64,000 nucleotides of DNA from Pseudopithomyces maydicus (lineage: Eukaryota; Ascomycota; Dothideomycetes; Pleosporales; Didymosphaeriaceae). The notes under the pieces were generated by a model. It saw nothing but the letters and a program-made list of their open reading frames with translations, did no database searches and had not been told where the DNA came from. The stretch lies in the NCBI GenBank assembly GCA_026873275.1, contig JANTUC010000012.1:1074001-1138000 (forward strand), given 5' to 3'. The translations under genes and the position numbers were made by a program. Positions 46,301-57,886 of the stretch are shown one piece after another. Within the stretch, counting starts at the first letter, position 1; the number at the start of each line of letters is the position of its first letter.

Positions 46301-48852
46301 CTAATCGCCAACACTGAGATCGGCCGAGAAATCCCGCTTGATTGACAAGTCCAGCAGGTTCTGCTGTTCGTCAATGACCAACCCCTTTTCGTTGGCCAAG
46401 TGTAGTAAACAAATAAAACAGTACGAAGTAGAAATATCTGACATGGCCTTCGCCGGATATTTCGATTGTAGGCCTTTCATGACTTGTGTGAACTTCGTTG
46501 AGCCGTCCACGGCCTTGGTTGCGACGTCGTCCATTGCATCTTCAGGCGGCGGTGCCACGATCTGTATTGTGTCAGCGTCTAGTCTAGAGCGGTACATGGA
46601 GTCAATCGAACATACCCCTTCAAAGCCAATACCGTTCCACAGTTCGTCCTTTAACCGCTTGACGTCTACTTGTTTAGCTACGCGCACGTAGTTCAACATG
46701 ACTGGACGAGTCCGTCCAACTTGAGGAACCAACTGAGTGCCAAAAGCGCCTTCTTCTGCAGTTGTAGCACCTTCCATTGTAGATGCGGGCACAGGGTTAT
46801 CAGCAGGCGGCGGTGAAAAGTGATCTCGTGCATCTGCAAATGCTTCATCGTCATCATCCATGCCGCCGGCCATAGGCAGGACATCATCTTGGAAGAAGTC
46901 CGCATCGTAATCATGCTGTACGACAGGTTCTTCGTCGGCTGCTTCGCGCTCATTGCTCATTGCCGCCCAATGAGCAGCATCTGGCTCATCGCTAGGCACA
47001 GCGCTGGGTCGGTCCTCGTAGGCTGGTCGATTCGCTCGTCGAGCCCCTAGTCGAACATTTGGCTTCAGAAAGAGGCGCAATAGTTGCCGTGAGTTGAAGT
47101 GTTTGTCGTCTGGCGCAAGATTGCGGGTTTTGGATTTCCATTGAGATTTTGGCAACATGACACTAGCTGTCGTAGGAGCTGGAGTGTAAAGAGCGTTCGC
47201 CAAATCCTGGCTCATGGGAGAGAAGAAATCGATCTTGAAAGGTTCTTTCTCTTTGCGCTTGGTAGTAGTAGCAGGCTTGCCGATTTCCTTGACGCGCCGG
47301 ATACGCCAATGCTCAGGACCGGCCCAGTTCTTCTTCAATGCTTCGTCAAAGTAGCTGAGGATGTTCTCCTGCTCCTGTCCAGGCTTCTGGCCCAATGACA
47401 AGCTATATTGTTGGTCTTCGGCATTGAAGCCACCCTCCCCTTCCTCTCCACCTTCTTCTTCTCCTTCTTCGCCCTCTATATTGTGCACGCGAGCTTGCGG
47501 TTCCATGGCGATTTGATTGGCCCATAACTCGCCACCCTCTCCAAACCCGGTCTCGGGGGGTAAATTGAAGCCAACGTCGTCGTCATCGTCGAAGTTGGGT
47601 GCCATGTCGCCATCCAAAACCATGTCGTGGTCCTCGGCCTCCGCTTCGTCTTTTGGCTGTTCCGGCTCGTCTTCGTCTGGCGCTTTAAGAAATGGCAAAT
47701 CCATTGAACTGTTTGCGTCTCCCAATTCAAAGGTTTTCATAGAAGGGCATATGTCTTGATTTTCCAGTCGAGAAAGATCTGGGAAATACTTGGCTGCGAG
47801 TCCAGAAATATCAATTACAACATCTTCGGACGGCTGTTCATTGTCGTCGTCGTCCTCCTCATGTTCTCCAAAGCCTTCTGGTGCCGGTGTTTCTCTGGAA
47901 GGCTGAGTGGCATCCTTAAGGTCGTCACTGCTGTCGAACACAATTCTGCCGTTGCTATCGATAGCCAGATGGTTTAGGAGCAGGCCTTTGGCACCACCTT
48001 CGTCAAAATCTGCCGAGGCCTTCTTGAACAGCGGATCGACCGAGAGGTCAAGGTCCATCTTCTTGTTCTGGAGGGCCTCGAAGGAGTCTGCGAGATTCGA
48101 TTCCCTTGTCCGCGGTGCCCGTTTCCTCTTCTTCTTTTGACCGTCTTCGCCGTCCTCGCCATCAGCGTCCTCGTCCTCGTCTCCCGAGCCCTCGGCACCG
48201 CCCTTTTGCTTCTTCTTGTTTCCACTCTCGGCAAGGCCACTGAGCAGCTTGCTGGTGTCGGTATTGATGCTGTCGACTCTGCTGGTGTAGATCTTGACAC
48301 ATCCATCCAGCGTCACACTCGCCTTTTGGAAACTGACACCATTCCCGTCTTTGAGCAGGGACATTTCGTGGAAGTAGTCGATCAGGGCAATATTAAATGC
48401 GTTTGTCGCATTGATTTTCTGCTCGCCGTCAGCCCCAGAGCGCCGCAGCGGTCCTGTTCATGCACGTACATTGTCGGACGCCAGCTTGTTCCACTCCTCA
48501 AAATTGGCCAGCAGAGGGACGGCACGCTTCATAGGCGTGACGCCGGTTCCGGTGACATCGGGCATGTCGATGTCCTGGTCCATTGCGGGGGTGCGCGGGC
48601 TGTCCTGGGAGGCGAGGGACCGTCGATTGCGGTTCGGGGTCGCGGATGCCCGCATCGAGTCTCTCTTGAGCTGGGCATGGCGGCGGTTGGCCTTCTCCTG
48701 CTTGTCGTCGTTGAGGGGCACTCTGCAGGTGGTCTTGTTAGTCTTGCCATGTCCCCAGGGTCCGCGCAAATACGGGCGGCAGAAACTTACTTGGTCGTCG
48801 TCGACCGCTGCGGAGTGCCTGCCAGGCTGTAGTGCGAGCTGGCGCGCGGCAT
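46301..48852 (-). CDS. BRN1: Condensin complex subunit 2 (Brn1, CAP-H, Barren)
   Basis: Brn1 is the kleisin that bridges the Smc2/Smc4 heads in condensin and compacts mitotic chromosomes. Exons are 48791-48852, 48470-48722 and 46301-48418 (introns 68 and 51 nt). They give 810 residues, or 792 if an in-frame 54-nt intron at 46562-46615 is removed. The short first exon is MPRASSHYSLAGTPQRSTTT. The N-terminal Smc2-binding part has NKINATNAFNIALIDYFHEM followed by GNGVSFQKASVTLDGCVKIY. A long acidic middle segment follows. The C-terminal winged-helix part has YPAKAMSDISTSYCFICLLH. SP/TP sites near the N-terminus (SQDSPRTPAMD) are likely CDK targets, an inference. It is divergent from the cation exchanger. 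Confidence 0.94.
46562..46615 (-). other. BRN1: Candidate 54-nt in-frame intron in BRN1
   Basis: The segment begins GTATGT and ends AATACAG, contains no stop and is divisible by three. Left in, it adds 18 residues starting VCSIDSMYRSRLD between IGFEG and IVAPPPED. Family alignments as I remember them join these two parts directly, so I think it is spliced. Confidence 0.65.
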
Positions 48853-49128
48853 GGTGGGTGGTTGTCTCGTCGAAGGTCGGGCGCTGGCCTTGTTTACCGC
48901 ACCGCCATAGACCCAAACACCAGCCCTGGAGTGGAGTGGGCCGCGCGCCAAGTCGCGCTTCCCGCGTCGCCACCGCGGAGAGGCGCCACAACGCCACAGC
49001 GCCACACCAACGGCGACGTACGTAGGCTCTCAAACCGGGGCGTGCGACGTCGAATGCCGCGCCTGTGAAGTGTAAAAGAGCGCTCGTCGTAATCCTGTTG
49101 TTTGCGCATTGACTGATATACCAGATAT
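48853..49128. promoter_or_regulatory. Divergent promoter of BRN1 and the cation exchanger
   Basis: Only 276 bp separate the start codons. The sequence is GC-rich, with several GCGCCA and GGCGAC-type motifs but no clear TATA box. Confidence 0.5.
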
Positions 49129-52100
49129 ATGTTGAGCTCACCCTATCGTTCCCCCGTAACCCTATCCTCTGCGACTGGCCAGGCGCCTGTTGCTTCCTTT
49201 GCGACGACATCATCCAAGACGGCGCCGAGCACACCTGTGAACGCTGCCCGTCACACCCGTAACCTGGGAAGTCGGGGAATCCTGCGGCACTCGTCTCCAC
49301 CTACGAACCCCACAATTGCGCCCTATCATGAGGTGACCATGCACCTCCCCTCTGCCCCCGAGCACTCGACAGTGCGCCAGCGCCTGCGCCAGCGTCCTCG
49401 CTACTCCGCCCGCCCATTCGCGCTTACCATACTGGCTATTTCGGTATTGGTCCTCCTGGCATACATCAAGAGTGGCAGCGGTGACGCCGTCGGCAAGCCT
49501 GGCCTGTCGAGGAGAGATGTCTTCGTCCAAGACCAAGAGTGTCGTCTGGTGCATCATGCCGAGGACAAATGCGCCTTCGTGCTGGCCAACTGCCCAGACG
49601 AGGAAGCTGGCGTATTCTCATACCTATCATTCTACTATTGTCATCTCAACCACGCGAAGCCCGTCGCTTTCGCTGTTCTCGTCCTATGGCTAGCACTGCT
49701 CTTCAGCACCATCGGTATCGCCGCCAGTGACTTCTTCTGTGTCAATTTGAGCACCATTGCGGCCCTCCTCGGCATGAGCGAAAGCATGGCTGGCGTTACC
49801 TTTCTCGCCTTTGGAAATGGCAGCCCGGATGTCTTCTCTACATTCGCCGCCTTCAATACAAACTCCGCTAGTCTCGCCATTGGAGAGTTGGTGGGAGCGG
49901 CAGGCTTCATTACTGCGGTAGTGGCAGGATCCATGGCCCTGGTACGACCTTTCAAGGTTGCAAGGAAGAGTTTCGTCCGGGATGTGAGCTTCTTCATCGT
50001 CGCTGCCACGTTCAGCATGGCCTTCATATGGGATGGCAAGTTAACACTATGGGAGTCATGTACCATGGTTGGCTTTTACATCTTCTATGTATGTTTCGTC
50101 ATGGCCTGGCATTGGTGGCTGGGACGCAGAAAGGCTCGAAAACTTCGCGCTGCCGCAATGCGAAGCCATTACATTGTGCCGGGTGGCGAGGAGGAAGAGC
50201 TTTTTCAAGAATATCACGACGAGGATGACGCCCCAGCGAGCTCGAGCAGGCCAAGCTTGATGCGCGGCGTATCTGCCGATGACTTTGCAGCACTTGAACG
50301 AGGCGATTCCGATCAGTCTTTAGAGGCGGATGAAAATGAAGCGATGCGTGAAAGGTGGCTAGGCGAACTGAACGACAACATGCGTCTTAGCAGACCCCAG
50401 TTAGGGGTCGAAGGAACACGCATACACCAATTCGACCCAGTTTGGTCGGTGCGCTCGAGTTCCGCGCAGTTCTATCCTCCCTACAGAAGTCCAGAAACAT
50501 ACAAACCATCCCGATCAGCTTGCGTCGATACTCTGACGATCCAACATATACTACGGCACAACAGCAGGACTTGATATCGAGCCCCTCTGACCCTGCGCCA
50601 CGGCCACCGTATGAGGTCCAACAAGGACCTTCGGTGCATACCCCTCTGGTTACTCGACCGACGCTTGACGTACAGAGACATCTGCCCAATCGCCTCCGGG
50701 CAGTATCTACCAACGACCTAGACAATGCTCGCCTTGACCCTGATACATGGCGACCAGGAGCTATTCCTACCATCGACTTTGGGCCGGCTTCTCCAGAGGA
50801 CAGTAGGAAGCAAAAGACGACCGACGAACGCGTCCCTACCTCACCTGTCATTTCACTGTCTCCTCCCCCTTCTGAATTCGGCTCGACTGTAACAAGTCCT
50901 GTTATCCCTACACTGCATCCAAACCCTACCCCTAACATGTTGGCACCACCAACTTGGGACGGTACAGGATCTTCCACCCGCTCAACGACTGCCTCCCCAA
51001 GTCCTTCGTCATCGCCTGCCGTGGACGCAATGGCACCTTCACGACCGCAACCGAAACTCATTGTCCCAAGTCCGACGTCACCAACAACTCCTTTCCCTGC
51101 ATACACAGACTACCCTACCTCGGCCCACAGTTCTAGAGCGCCAAGTCTTCTTTTACCTCCTCCGAGCATCTCTGGCACATCAATCCCGTCTGATTATTTC
51201 GGGGAGCACATTATGGAGGGCAGCGATCGACCCAAGGTTCCACGGTGGTGGCCATCCACTGTGCTCCCACCACCTGTTATTCTCCTATCGACTTTGTTCC
51301 CTACCTTGCAAAACTGGAAGAACAAGAACATCTGGGACAAAATGCTGGGTGTTGTCGCAGCACCCAGTGTTTTCTTACTCACGATTACGTTGCCAGTGGT
51401 GGAATCACAGAAGGACGATGCAGATCAGACCGTACCAGCGTCTGTGACTAGTCTCAGTCTCCCAGGTCCCATTACACCGATCAATGGGAGTGTGTCAACG
51501 CCACAGCGCAGCATACGCTCAGGATCCGAGGCGAGAAACCCTCCGGGTGGCTCTCTGGGAGAGCAGACCACCATCTCGGCCGGAAAGGTCGATTCGAATG
51601 GCAGGGGTGAAAACACCGTGACAGTTTCGGCTCGTCCGTCTTTTAATGATACAATCACGGCCGATGCCAATATCATGCAATCTCCCGAACAACTCCCTGC
51701 GACAATACCCTTGTCTGGACCAACAATGTGGAATCGATGGCTAGTCATAGTCCAGACATTCACAGCTCCGTTCTTCATTGTTTTCGTGGTCTGGGCGAAC
51801 ACGGAGGTTGAATATCCTCGTGCGCTGATTCGACCAACAATGTATTCCCTTCTCATCTCACTCTGCACGCTGGCATTTCTCCTGCTGACGACGACGCCGA
51901 CAAGACCGCCTAAATGGCGCTCTGCGCTCTGTTTCTTGGGATTTGCGGTAAGCATTGCTTGGATCAGCTCAATTGCCAACGAAGTGGTAGGGGTGCTGAA
52001 GACGCTTGGAGTCATCCTGAACATGAGCGATGCTATTTTGGGCCTGACCATTTTCGCGGTCGGGAACTCTCTAGGGGACTTTGTCGCTGACATCACCGTG

Positions 52101-52460
52101 GCGCGCCTGGGATTCCCGGTCATGGCACTCTCCGCATGCTTCGGGGGCCCAATGCTCAACATTCTTCTGGGGATTGGTCTGAGCGGGTGCTATATCATTC
52201 TCAAAGGCGGTCGCCATCACCATGCAAAACACCCTGACAGCCCTATAAAGTTTAAGCCGTACCAGATCGACATCAGCACCACGCTGGTCATATCCGGGGG
52301 TACCTTACTCGTCACCCTGGTCGGACTGTTGTTAGTTGTACCCTGGAGGCGATGGAAGATGGACAGGGCGATTGGATGGGGATTGGTCGCGCTCTGGTGC
52401 ATCAGTACGGTTACCAACGTGGTGGTCGAGGTGTTGGGCGTCAGTAGCAGTGTGCGTTGA
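49129..52460 (+). CDS. Na+/Ca2+ exchanger family protein (Ecm27/NCLX-like; one frameshift)
   Basis: This is a CaCA-superfamily exchanger. After a disordered N-terminus and a first span (ALTILAISVLVLLAY), the alpha-1 repeat has VTFLAFGNGSPDVFSTFAAF near residues 222-241. The alpha-2 repeat has LTIFAVGNSLGDFVADITVA near 973-992. These GNG(S/A)PD and GNSxGD motifs are those of NCLX and yeast Ecm27, giving about 12 spans split by a long Ser/Pro-rich cytosolic loop. In that loop the frame breaks: RERWLGELNDNMRLSRP is in one frame, and TPIRPSLVGALEFRAVLSSL in the next. One extra base in C4 (50395-50398) or G4 (50404-50407) joins them, giving 1110 residues. It is likely a vacuolar, Golgi or ER transporter; its location is not readable from sequence. 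Confidence 0.88.
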
Positions 52461-54114
52461 AACGAGGGCCGTGACGATGGTTTCACACGCAGGTGGCTGA
52501 GGGGCAACCCCATGGTTTTTCTGGATAGCTACATTGGCAGCCCCGTTTCCAAGGTGCCTGTATCGACGGTCCACCGGTCGGGGAGTAGGGCAGGGCAGCA
52601 GAGCGGGTGGGTCCGCGGCCGGACACTATGCACGACGGGTCGTGGTAGGCCAGGGCCAGGTAGGGCAGTGTAGAGGCGGCTCACACGTGGCCCAAGAGGA
52701 ACGTCTACATGAGAGAGAGCGTGCGTGTTGGGCTGCAGGGTGGATCCCGAGGCGGCTCCGCTGCTGCAAGAGGCGGCATTCATGCAGCAATTTTGGGCAT
52801 TCGTGGCCGTCTAGGCGGTAAGGCGCGGCCTGAGTGGGACAGGTCCTCGAATGGGAACACGACACGAGGGTCGCTCAGTGAAGGAACGGACGCCGTCGAC
52901 AAGTTTTTCGAGGCCAGAATATGACTCCTCTGTCCAAATTCCGGTGTGCAGCAATAAATAAGGGCAGAATTGGGCAGGTACACACCTGCTCCTGCATACT
53001 CTCCACGCCTCGTCGCCTGCACGCTTCACAGTCTGCCGGCTTCTCGACCATCAGCGCCTCTCGCCCCCGTGCAATCCCACCCGTTGCCCGCCAGACTCCT
53101 GCTATGTCCCATTCAGCCTCGAACTTGACGTATTGTTACTTGTTGATCCGCAGAATTCGGCGCAGAAGGCCCCTTTCATGAGCACACCACCACCTTATCG
53201 CACAGTGCCACCCCATATATATCAATCCATCAATCCACTCTTGTCAACACCATTCCGCTTTAGTCAGTGAGCATCGCTGCTGCGCTGACCTCGACGCTGC
53301 AATTCTGCACGGCGTTTGTGTGTGCGACCGCCCCACTTGCTCGTATCCATAGCCATCCCGGGTACGCGTCCACTTGACATCCTGCCAACCCACACGTTGA
53401 TCTGCGGGCTCCGACCGCGCACCCATCGTCATACCGCACCGCTGTTGCCTGACCTGCGGCTCTACTGTACCGTCTCCCTCGGGCCCATCCATCGCGTTGC
53501 GTCGTCCCGCGCCAGCGCATAGTTGGTCAAGCTTGGGCTCCCATCCCTCGACACCTCGTCCGCTGCCACCAAGAGCCCCCGGCGTCTTACGAGGCACCCT
53601 TTCTGAGCCTAGCTGCCGCCTCCCAGACAATCTTCCGCACCAGCCCTCACTCTCTGACGCGCAAAACGAGCGGCAAGGGAGTTTGGACCAGGATCTGCCC
53701 GGTCGAGCCAGCATTTAGCCCTCCGTCGAATCACACCCCCCTCAGCCTTACTGCGACGCTTGTGGCCTCTTCATCACTCGCACCCCCGCCCTCTCCCGCT
53801 TCTGCATCCTCCTCGCGCCCTCGTCCGTCGCCTGCAGCCCCCTTCAACCCGCTGCTGCTGCGTCGGACAACCTCCCGCTGTGTTGACAAACACTGGGCAC
53901 GCTTGCGCACCCAACATCACCCCGCCCACCCTAGGTCGACCGTCGACCGTCGCCCGCGACCAGCAAACACCACCACCCCGCCCCGGCGCTCCCCGGGCCT
54001 CCTCAAGGACACAGGTCCGTCTCTACACCTCGTTCCGTACCGCAACGTTACTGTCCCCGCGCCCTCTCTGGTAGAACGGCGCGCGTGCAGTGACGCCTGA
54101 ACAATACCATCCTC
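52461..54114. promoter_or_regulatory. Intergenic and long leader of the ubiquitin-like-domain gene
   Basis: The 1.65 kb between two plus-strand genes becomes strongly CT-rich from about 53,200 on, as expected of a fungal promoter and long leader. Open frames on both strands overlap and look non-coding. I cannot place leader introns with confidence. Confidence 0.45.
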
Positions 54115-56627
54115 ATGCCGTTAGTCATAGCTCTTCCTCATCAGCGCGCTGCCTCGCAATCGTCCTCGCGGTCGCATTCGCGCCGCCCTGCCCGTCGTCG
54201 AGCCCCTTCTGCTTCCTCTCGCACCACAAGTGCCTCCACCATCTCGATCTCTCCTACACGCACTGTTTCGCTTTCTCCCTCTCGCGACCATCGAGGCGAC
54301 ACTAACGTCGAGATCAAATTTAGGAGAAACATCACCATCAACAACTCGACTGGTGCGGAGCACCGCTACACCTACACCGACGAAGAGGAAGACTCCTCGG
54401 GCGTGCAAGTCTCGTCTGGCAGCCAGGAGGAGTACACCACCTCGGAAGAAGAAGACGAGGAGGACTGGGACTACATCGAGGAGGTTGACGAGATCGATCC
54501 CTCCGACTCAGCCTCTCGCCCAGCAGCACGAGTAAAGCACCACGCCGTCCCCGCGCCCGCACCTCCCTCCCGTGCGCCCCAAGGCACACGCCACAAGTCC
54601 TCACGCCACGCGCCTGTCCACGAACAGCCTCGCCACAGGTCCCGCAGTAGGCACGAGCTAGAGCACGAGCACGATCCGAGGCCGCGACGTCGTAGGCCTC
54701 AATCTAACCATTCCGAAAGTCTGGACAGCCACGACGACTACCCCTATGGCCCTCCAAGGGCGGGGCCTTCTCCACACCATCCTCACGACCAGTGGGCACA
54801 CGTTCCTCAGCAAGCTCCCCCAGTGGCTATGCGCCCAGTATGATGTCTGACCCGCGCTATAACCCTTTCCAAGGTGGACCTGGGGGACCAGGCGGCCCCC
54901 GCCCGCACCCGATCAGTTGGTGCCGTTTGGACGGCCCGATCAATATGGCTACAACCAGAATCCGTTTGCGCCAGGAGGTGGAGGCCCTAACCCTTTCGCT
55001 TCACCCCACGCTGGCAATGGTGGTCCCAATGGCTATTTTGATGGCCACAGCCGACGCGGAGGTCACCGCAATTCCATGCCTCCGCCAGGCCCCAACGACA
55101 TGAATGCAATGATGCCCTATGGCTACGGCAATGGCTACTATTCCCCCTATGGTATGCCTCAGTATGGCCCGCCTGGCGGTATGCCCGGCATGTATCCTCC
55201 ATACCCTCCATACCCACAACGTGAACATTCTCCACCAGAGAGAGAACGCCACTCTCGCTCGAAGAAATCTACACCAGCACCTCGAGAAGAACACTTTGAG
55301 GCCCCGCCACCGCCACCATCTGCCCCGCCGCCACCTGGGGCAGTTGTTGTGGCTCCCCCACCTCCGGCTCCAATTCAATACATGCCACCACCACCGCCGC
55401 CGCCGCCGCCCGATACTGCTAAAGAAGATGGCATGCTCAGCAAGCTTGAACAGCTCTTGCTGCACAAACAGGAGGTTGAAGAAAAGAAGGCAGAGGACGC
55501 GAAGTTTTCTCGCCTGGAGCAACTGCTCATCGAACAACAGCAGGCACGCATCGAGAAGGAGGCCGCCAAACGCAAAGCTGCCGAAGAAGCTGCCAGGGCA
55601 GCTGCTGAGGCAAAACTCAAAGGCGATGAGGATAAGCTTGCGAAGCTAGAAATGCTTATCCTTGCACAAAAGGAGGAGCAGCTGAAACGAGAGGCAGCTG
55701 TTGACGCAGCCCGCAAAGCAGACAAGGATGAAGCCGATGCAAAGGTCGCAAAGGAAGCCGCGGAGAAGGCTGCTCAAGCTGAGGCTGCAGCAAAGTTGTT
55801 GGACGCAGCAAAGGCAGCTCGAGAAGAAGCCGAGGCCAAGGCAGCCAAGGAGGCAGAAGAGACGAAAGCTGCGCATGAGAAAGCACTTGCTGAAGCCAAG
55901 GCTGCACAAGATGAACTCGAAAAGGCCAAAAAAGCCGCCGAGGAAGAGGCCGAAAAGTTGAAACCGTCCGATGCACCAAAACCGCCAATCAAGTTCAAGG
56001 ACGCCGTTGGACGTAAATTCAGCTTCCCATGGCATTTGTGCAAAACTTGGAAGGTATGTCGCCTGTTTATCGGTTTTTAGGATGAAAGCTAATGTGTACT
56101 AGGGAATGGAGGAACTTATCAAGCAGGCTTTCCTCCATGTCGACGTGATCGGCCCGCACGTTCACGAAGGCCACTACGATCTCGTTGGTCCGGACGGCGA
56201 GATCATCCTACCTCAAGTTTGGGAGACTATGGTGCAGCCGGACTGGCAAATTACCATGCACATGTGGCCCATGCCCGAGCCGCCACCACCACCACCGCCT
56301 CCACCGGAGGTTATTGCACCCCCACCTCCCCCGCCAAAGACATCGAAGAAAGGAGCCAAGAAGAAGCGTGAGTCCGCTCACATTGTTATCCCTCCTCCAC
56401 CACCGCCCCCGGTGGTTATGCCCGACCCGATGCCACCGCCACCGCCGCCCATGGCTATGCCCGCAGGAGCGGCTCCCGTGGAAATTCTCAGTCCTATTCC
56501 CAGCGCTGCTCCATCGCGCCCACGACAGAAGAAAGCTGCTCCAAGTGGATTCATGAAATGGGCGGCTGGGGGTGGCGGCTCTGGTCGTTCATCGTCTGTG
56601 AAGAAGACGAAGAAACCCTCTTCATAA
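54115..56627 (+). CDS. Proline-rich coiled-coil protein with a ubiquitin-like domain (two frameshifts)
   Basis: The protein begins MPLVIALPHQRAASQSSSRS. It continues with Ser/Arg-rich and acidic stretches, a Gly/Pro/Tyr-rich region (GYGNGYYSPYGMPQYGPPGG) and polyproline. A long Ala/Glu/Lys coiled coil spans about residues 432-615. After it comes a ubiquitin-like fold domain (PIKFKDAVGRKFSFPWHLCK). An intron at 56054-56102 splits that domain before GMEELIKQAFLHVDVIGPHV, and QVWETMVQPDWQITMHMWP follows. A second Pro-rich segment ends the protein. Two breaks occur: near the G runs at 54758-54765 and the C run at 54896-54900. One added base at each gives 821 residues. I recognise the domain from fungal proteins of unknown function. 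A further 3' exon is likely (see 56702-56781). Confidence 0.8.
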
Positions 56628-56701
56628 TTGTCGCTAACCTATCGCCGCTACAGAAGAAGAATGCATTGTTATGTGAGAGAGCTTGCTGACTTTCGTCGCA
56701 G

Positions 56702-56781
56702 TGCTCAACACGGAGTGGGACTGGGCCGAAGACGAGAACGTGCGCATTGTCAAAAGGTACAGGATTTACGGCTACTACTAG
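56702..56781 (+). CDS. Probable terminal exon of the ubiquitin-like-domain gene
   Basis: After a TTTCGTCGCAG acceptor at 56701, one frame reads LNTEWDWAEDENVRIVKRYR and then ends IYGYY and stop. The composition (W, D, E, Y) is strikingly protein-like and unlike the surrounding 3' sequence. It most likely is the true C-terminus of the preceding gene. The donor is unclear: a phase-1 site in GGCTCTG/GTCGTT is possible, or a 19-nt mini-exon after CGCTACAG near 56653. Confidence 0.55.
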
Positions 56782-57886
56782 CGTTTTTCCGATACACCTT
56801 TCGCATAGTTACGTCTTTGGTTGGGTTCGACGATGTGGAGAGTATTGTGGCGGATGCTGGTACAGCTACTCTTTTCCCTCGTTTTTATTTGGTACTGATT
56901 TTGATTTTTGGGTTCATGGTTATCAGGATTTACGTTTCAGCGTTTCACTTCTGTTTTATTTCCCTGTGCGATACTCGTCTGCTTTTCTGCATTCTTATGC
57001 TTGTCTAGGCAGGGTGCGTGGGCGGCAGGCGGGTTTTAGGGAAAAGTTCAGATACCACTTTGATTTTTGAGTTTGTTTACAGCGGTTGGAATGGGAGTTT
57101 CGCTTCGTTTTGGAAGTTGGACATGGAGGATGTTGTTGATGAAGTAATGCATGTTATGTGGGAAGATTGATGATTTAATGATGGTGCAGGGTGGCACTAC
57201 GGTGGGCACTACGGTTGGCGATGTTTTGGATTCACATGCCGAGTGGTTGAGTTGTTGTTACAGACATGATTATTTGTTAGAACAATGGAACACAGTCCAC
57301 TCCACTCTATGCAATCTCTATGATAACCAGTGATTGGCGCAAGAGGTAACCCCACTAAACCATGCCTCGAAACCTCCATGTCTAAACTGAAGTCGCGATT
57401 TAGGGGCAACTCTTTATCACTTCCAAAATCCACACAGTCCATCTCATTTGAACGTTTTGTCTTTGGAACCGTTCTCCTACAAATTGCAACGCTGGGGCAA
57501 TGTCCGCGAATCATTCCCGCCAAGACGGGATTGCACGTGACGCTACGTCACAGCAAGCGCCGTACGAAGATCATCGTCAAAGCGGAATAGCCTTTGAATA
57601 CACCACACAACAGCGGGCGCGAAACAAGGCTGCAGGGATGTGCGCCCTGTTTCGCGGCTGCCAACCGTGTGACCTTATGATGCCGTGATATGGTTGATAT
57701 TGCGAGGGTGAAGCCACATCCAGGAACGCATTCACCTCATCTCGATCTCGCTACCAGGGATCGGGCTGTTGTTCGTAAATACATACATCTACATACTACA
57801 TACTTCACGCTACGCAATATAATAGAACGGAAGAAACAAAAAAGAAGTTCGCAAATATCTCGCAGGAAACAAGCAGACCAACAAAC
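56782..57886. promoter_or_regulatory. Intergenic upstream of the CAP gene
   Basis: This 1.1 kb holds the 3' UTR of the ubiquitin-like-domain gene and the CAP promoter. The left part is T-rich. Short open frames only; no repeats or RNA genes are seen. Confidence 0.5.
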
